A DNA stretch of 64,000 bases from Pipra filicauda. Its lineage: Eukaryota; Chordata; Aves; Passeriformes; Pipridae. A program made the position numbers and the translations under genes. Positions 62,801 through 64,000 of this stretch are shown piece after piece. A model generated the notes under the pieces. The model searched no databases. It had not been told where the DNA came from and saw only the letters and a program-made list of their open reading frames with translations. Every line of letters starts with the position of its first letter. The first letter of the stretch is position 1. The DNA lies in contig NW_024105087.1 in the NCBI RefSeq assembly GCF_003945595.2, positions 5,649,001 to 5,713,000 on the forward strand, in the 5' to 3' direction.

Positions 62801-64000
62801 CTCATATGTTTTGCTGGCTACCTTCCCCCACACTTTCAGGTTGAATGATTGCAGGTGCATTGCACATGCAGCAATCCCAGAGCAGCTGATGGCAGAACAG
62901 GACAGGATGGCCACATGGAAAGGTGGGCCAGATGTGAGCCACAAGCAGCAAAATTAGTAACGTGAATTCAGAGCACAATATCGCAGTGTGGCCATAAAAA
63001 GCTGCAGCTCTCAGATTCCCAGCAGTATTATTTATATCACATGGTATGTAGAAGTGAGAGCATTCAGAAGTAAAAGAAGTCTAAGGAACAGCCCCTAATG
63101 CAAAATGTGACCTGAGGGTACTGAGAAGATAGGATTTACTTATTTATTTAATGGTTTGGTTTATACACAGAAATTACCCAGGACACCTTGAAGAGCAGAG
63201 ATCTGAAAATGAGCTTCTGCAGAAGCTCAGACAAAGGAGCCCTGACAGATATCAGATGGATTACAGTCACACACCACTGCCAGAGGTTTCCTAGCACTTT
63301 CTGAAGATTGTCTCTTTTTGCAGGCAGCAACGTCCTCTTTCCTGAACTGACAGAATCTGGGCGATGAAGCTTTGCTTCCACCAAAATGTTTCCAACTTGT
63401 GTGTGGACTTAGGGTAGCAAATGGGCGAATTCTTAGCACAGAGGCTCAGATCAGGGCTCCTACCATCACCTATAATCTCTATTTCAGCTGACTGGGGCAG
63501 CTCATCACTAATAGTTACTGCAGTGAGGAACTCCAGAAGATTTTCTCCCCTTCATAGGAGAAGCCCTTTCCTTGGAACCTGGGATCAGTAACTGATCTCC
63601 TCACATCTTTACAAAGACTGAGAGCATGCCTAGACTTAGCACAGCTGCTAAATCTAGGGGTGGAGGCGGGGAAGAAAAGTTTGACTAAGTTTTCCTTCTT
63701 CTCCCCGGTCATTTGTCACAACCCTTTAGAGCTAATAACCCCTCTGTAAAATTCATAAGCCAATTACAGAACAGGGAAATAATTCACTAATAGCCCATAG
63801 AAGGCCGTTTAGAAATCTGGTAGGAAAAAACTCCAATATATTAAATGCCACAGGTTTCAGAAGTAAATGGTGTAGTTGCCACCCTTTTTAAGCCTATTGA
63901 GTTCAGAAGGCCTGGATCTATGCAAGATCTATTTGAGCCTAACCACTGCCGCAGCTCTTGGAAACATCCCTGCTGGGAGCTGGGGCCACCAACCAGCTGC
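56809..64000. other. Intronic stretch without a gene, to the right edge
   Basis: AT-rich intronic DNA with scattered chance frames of 60-145 codons. A weak L2/MIR-like tail is possible at 60,135-60,190. No MAML3 exon, RNA gene or clear mobile element was recognised; the next exon is expected beyond the edge. Confidence 0.55.
60135..60190 (+). mobile_element. Possible L2/MIR-type tail
   Basis: CATTTTCCCCACCTGTAAAATGAAGGTGACCAG resembles the TTTCCCCATCTGTAAAATG block of L2 and MIR 3' ends. Nothing else of the element is clear. Confidence 0.25.

Larger units (their letters stand above)
11918..64000 (-). other. MAML3: MAML3 large upstream intron (partial)
   Basis: All sequence to the right edge lies 5' of the 237-base exon. 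The next upstream MAML3 exon is large (roughly 2 kb in the family) and Gln-rich, and no long Gln-rich minus-strand frame exists here, so it must lie beyond 64,000. The intron is therefore at least 52 kb, which fits the very large introns of MAML genes. Its contents are listed separately. Confidence 0.85.

Noticed and set aside
11918..64000. The large middle exon or first exon of MAML3
   Set aside because: No long Gln-rich minus-strand frame and no conserved N-terminal basic helix were found; they must lie beyond the right edge.

Overview
The window is vertebrate nuclear DNA, most likely from a bird. It holds the 3' part of one gene, MAML3 (mastermind-like 3), on the minus strand. Three exons with consensus splice sites encode a Gln-, Met-, Ser- and Pro-rich protein that reads as the C-terminal part of MAML3 and ends in the family's acidic Glu-Leu-Asp-Glu-Leu-Phe motif. 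A bird (or other sauropsid) source is suggested by several 3' ends of CR1 LINEs, by the absence of Alu/B1/L1-type repeats, and by the low repeat load. The species cannot be fixed from the sequence alone.

Layout from low to high coordinate (the gene runs high to low): 1-2,534 is the region 3' of MAML3, with a CR1 tail at 441-504 and a doubtful pair of exon-like segments. About 2,535-5,558 is the MAML3 3' UTR, with more than one poly(A) signal. The terminal coding exon is 5,559-6,550. Intron 6,551-9,838 is followed by an 88-base exon at 9,839-9,926 with a CAGCAG tandem acceptor. Intron 9,927-11,680 is followed by a 237-base exon at 11,681-11,917. Everything from 11,918 to 64,000 lies inside the upstream intron, which is at least 52 kb. 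The large exon encoding the middle of the protein and the first exon, with the Notch/CSL-binding helix, lie beyond the right edge. About 438 codons of MAML3 are present here.

The intron carries no second gene that I can support. It holds two compact CpG-rich islands: 12,436-12,752, just 5' of the 237-base exon, and 46,305-46,595, inside a decayed ACA/GACA-rich tract. It also holds a fossil non-LTR reverse transcriptase of L2/CR1 type in a long pyrimidine-rich block (about 21,900-22,890, perhaps from 21,480), several CR1 and L2/MIR-like tails, simple repeats, a G-quadruplex-type run at 56,768-56,808, and several stretches whose homeobox/TALE/SOX/POU-like motif density makes them candidate conserved enhancers. 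MAML3 is a nuclear Notch coactivator in a family whose large introns commonly contain developmental enhancers, so the candidates fit the setting, but none can be confirmed without alignment to other genomes.

I did not find a new multi-gene system. The best leads are the possible internal promoter 5' of the 237-base exon, the tandem splice acceptor, the old LINE fossil, and the intragenic CpG/repeat island beside candidate enhancers.
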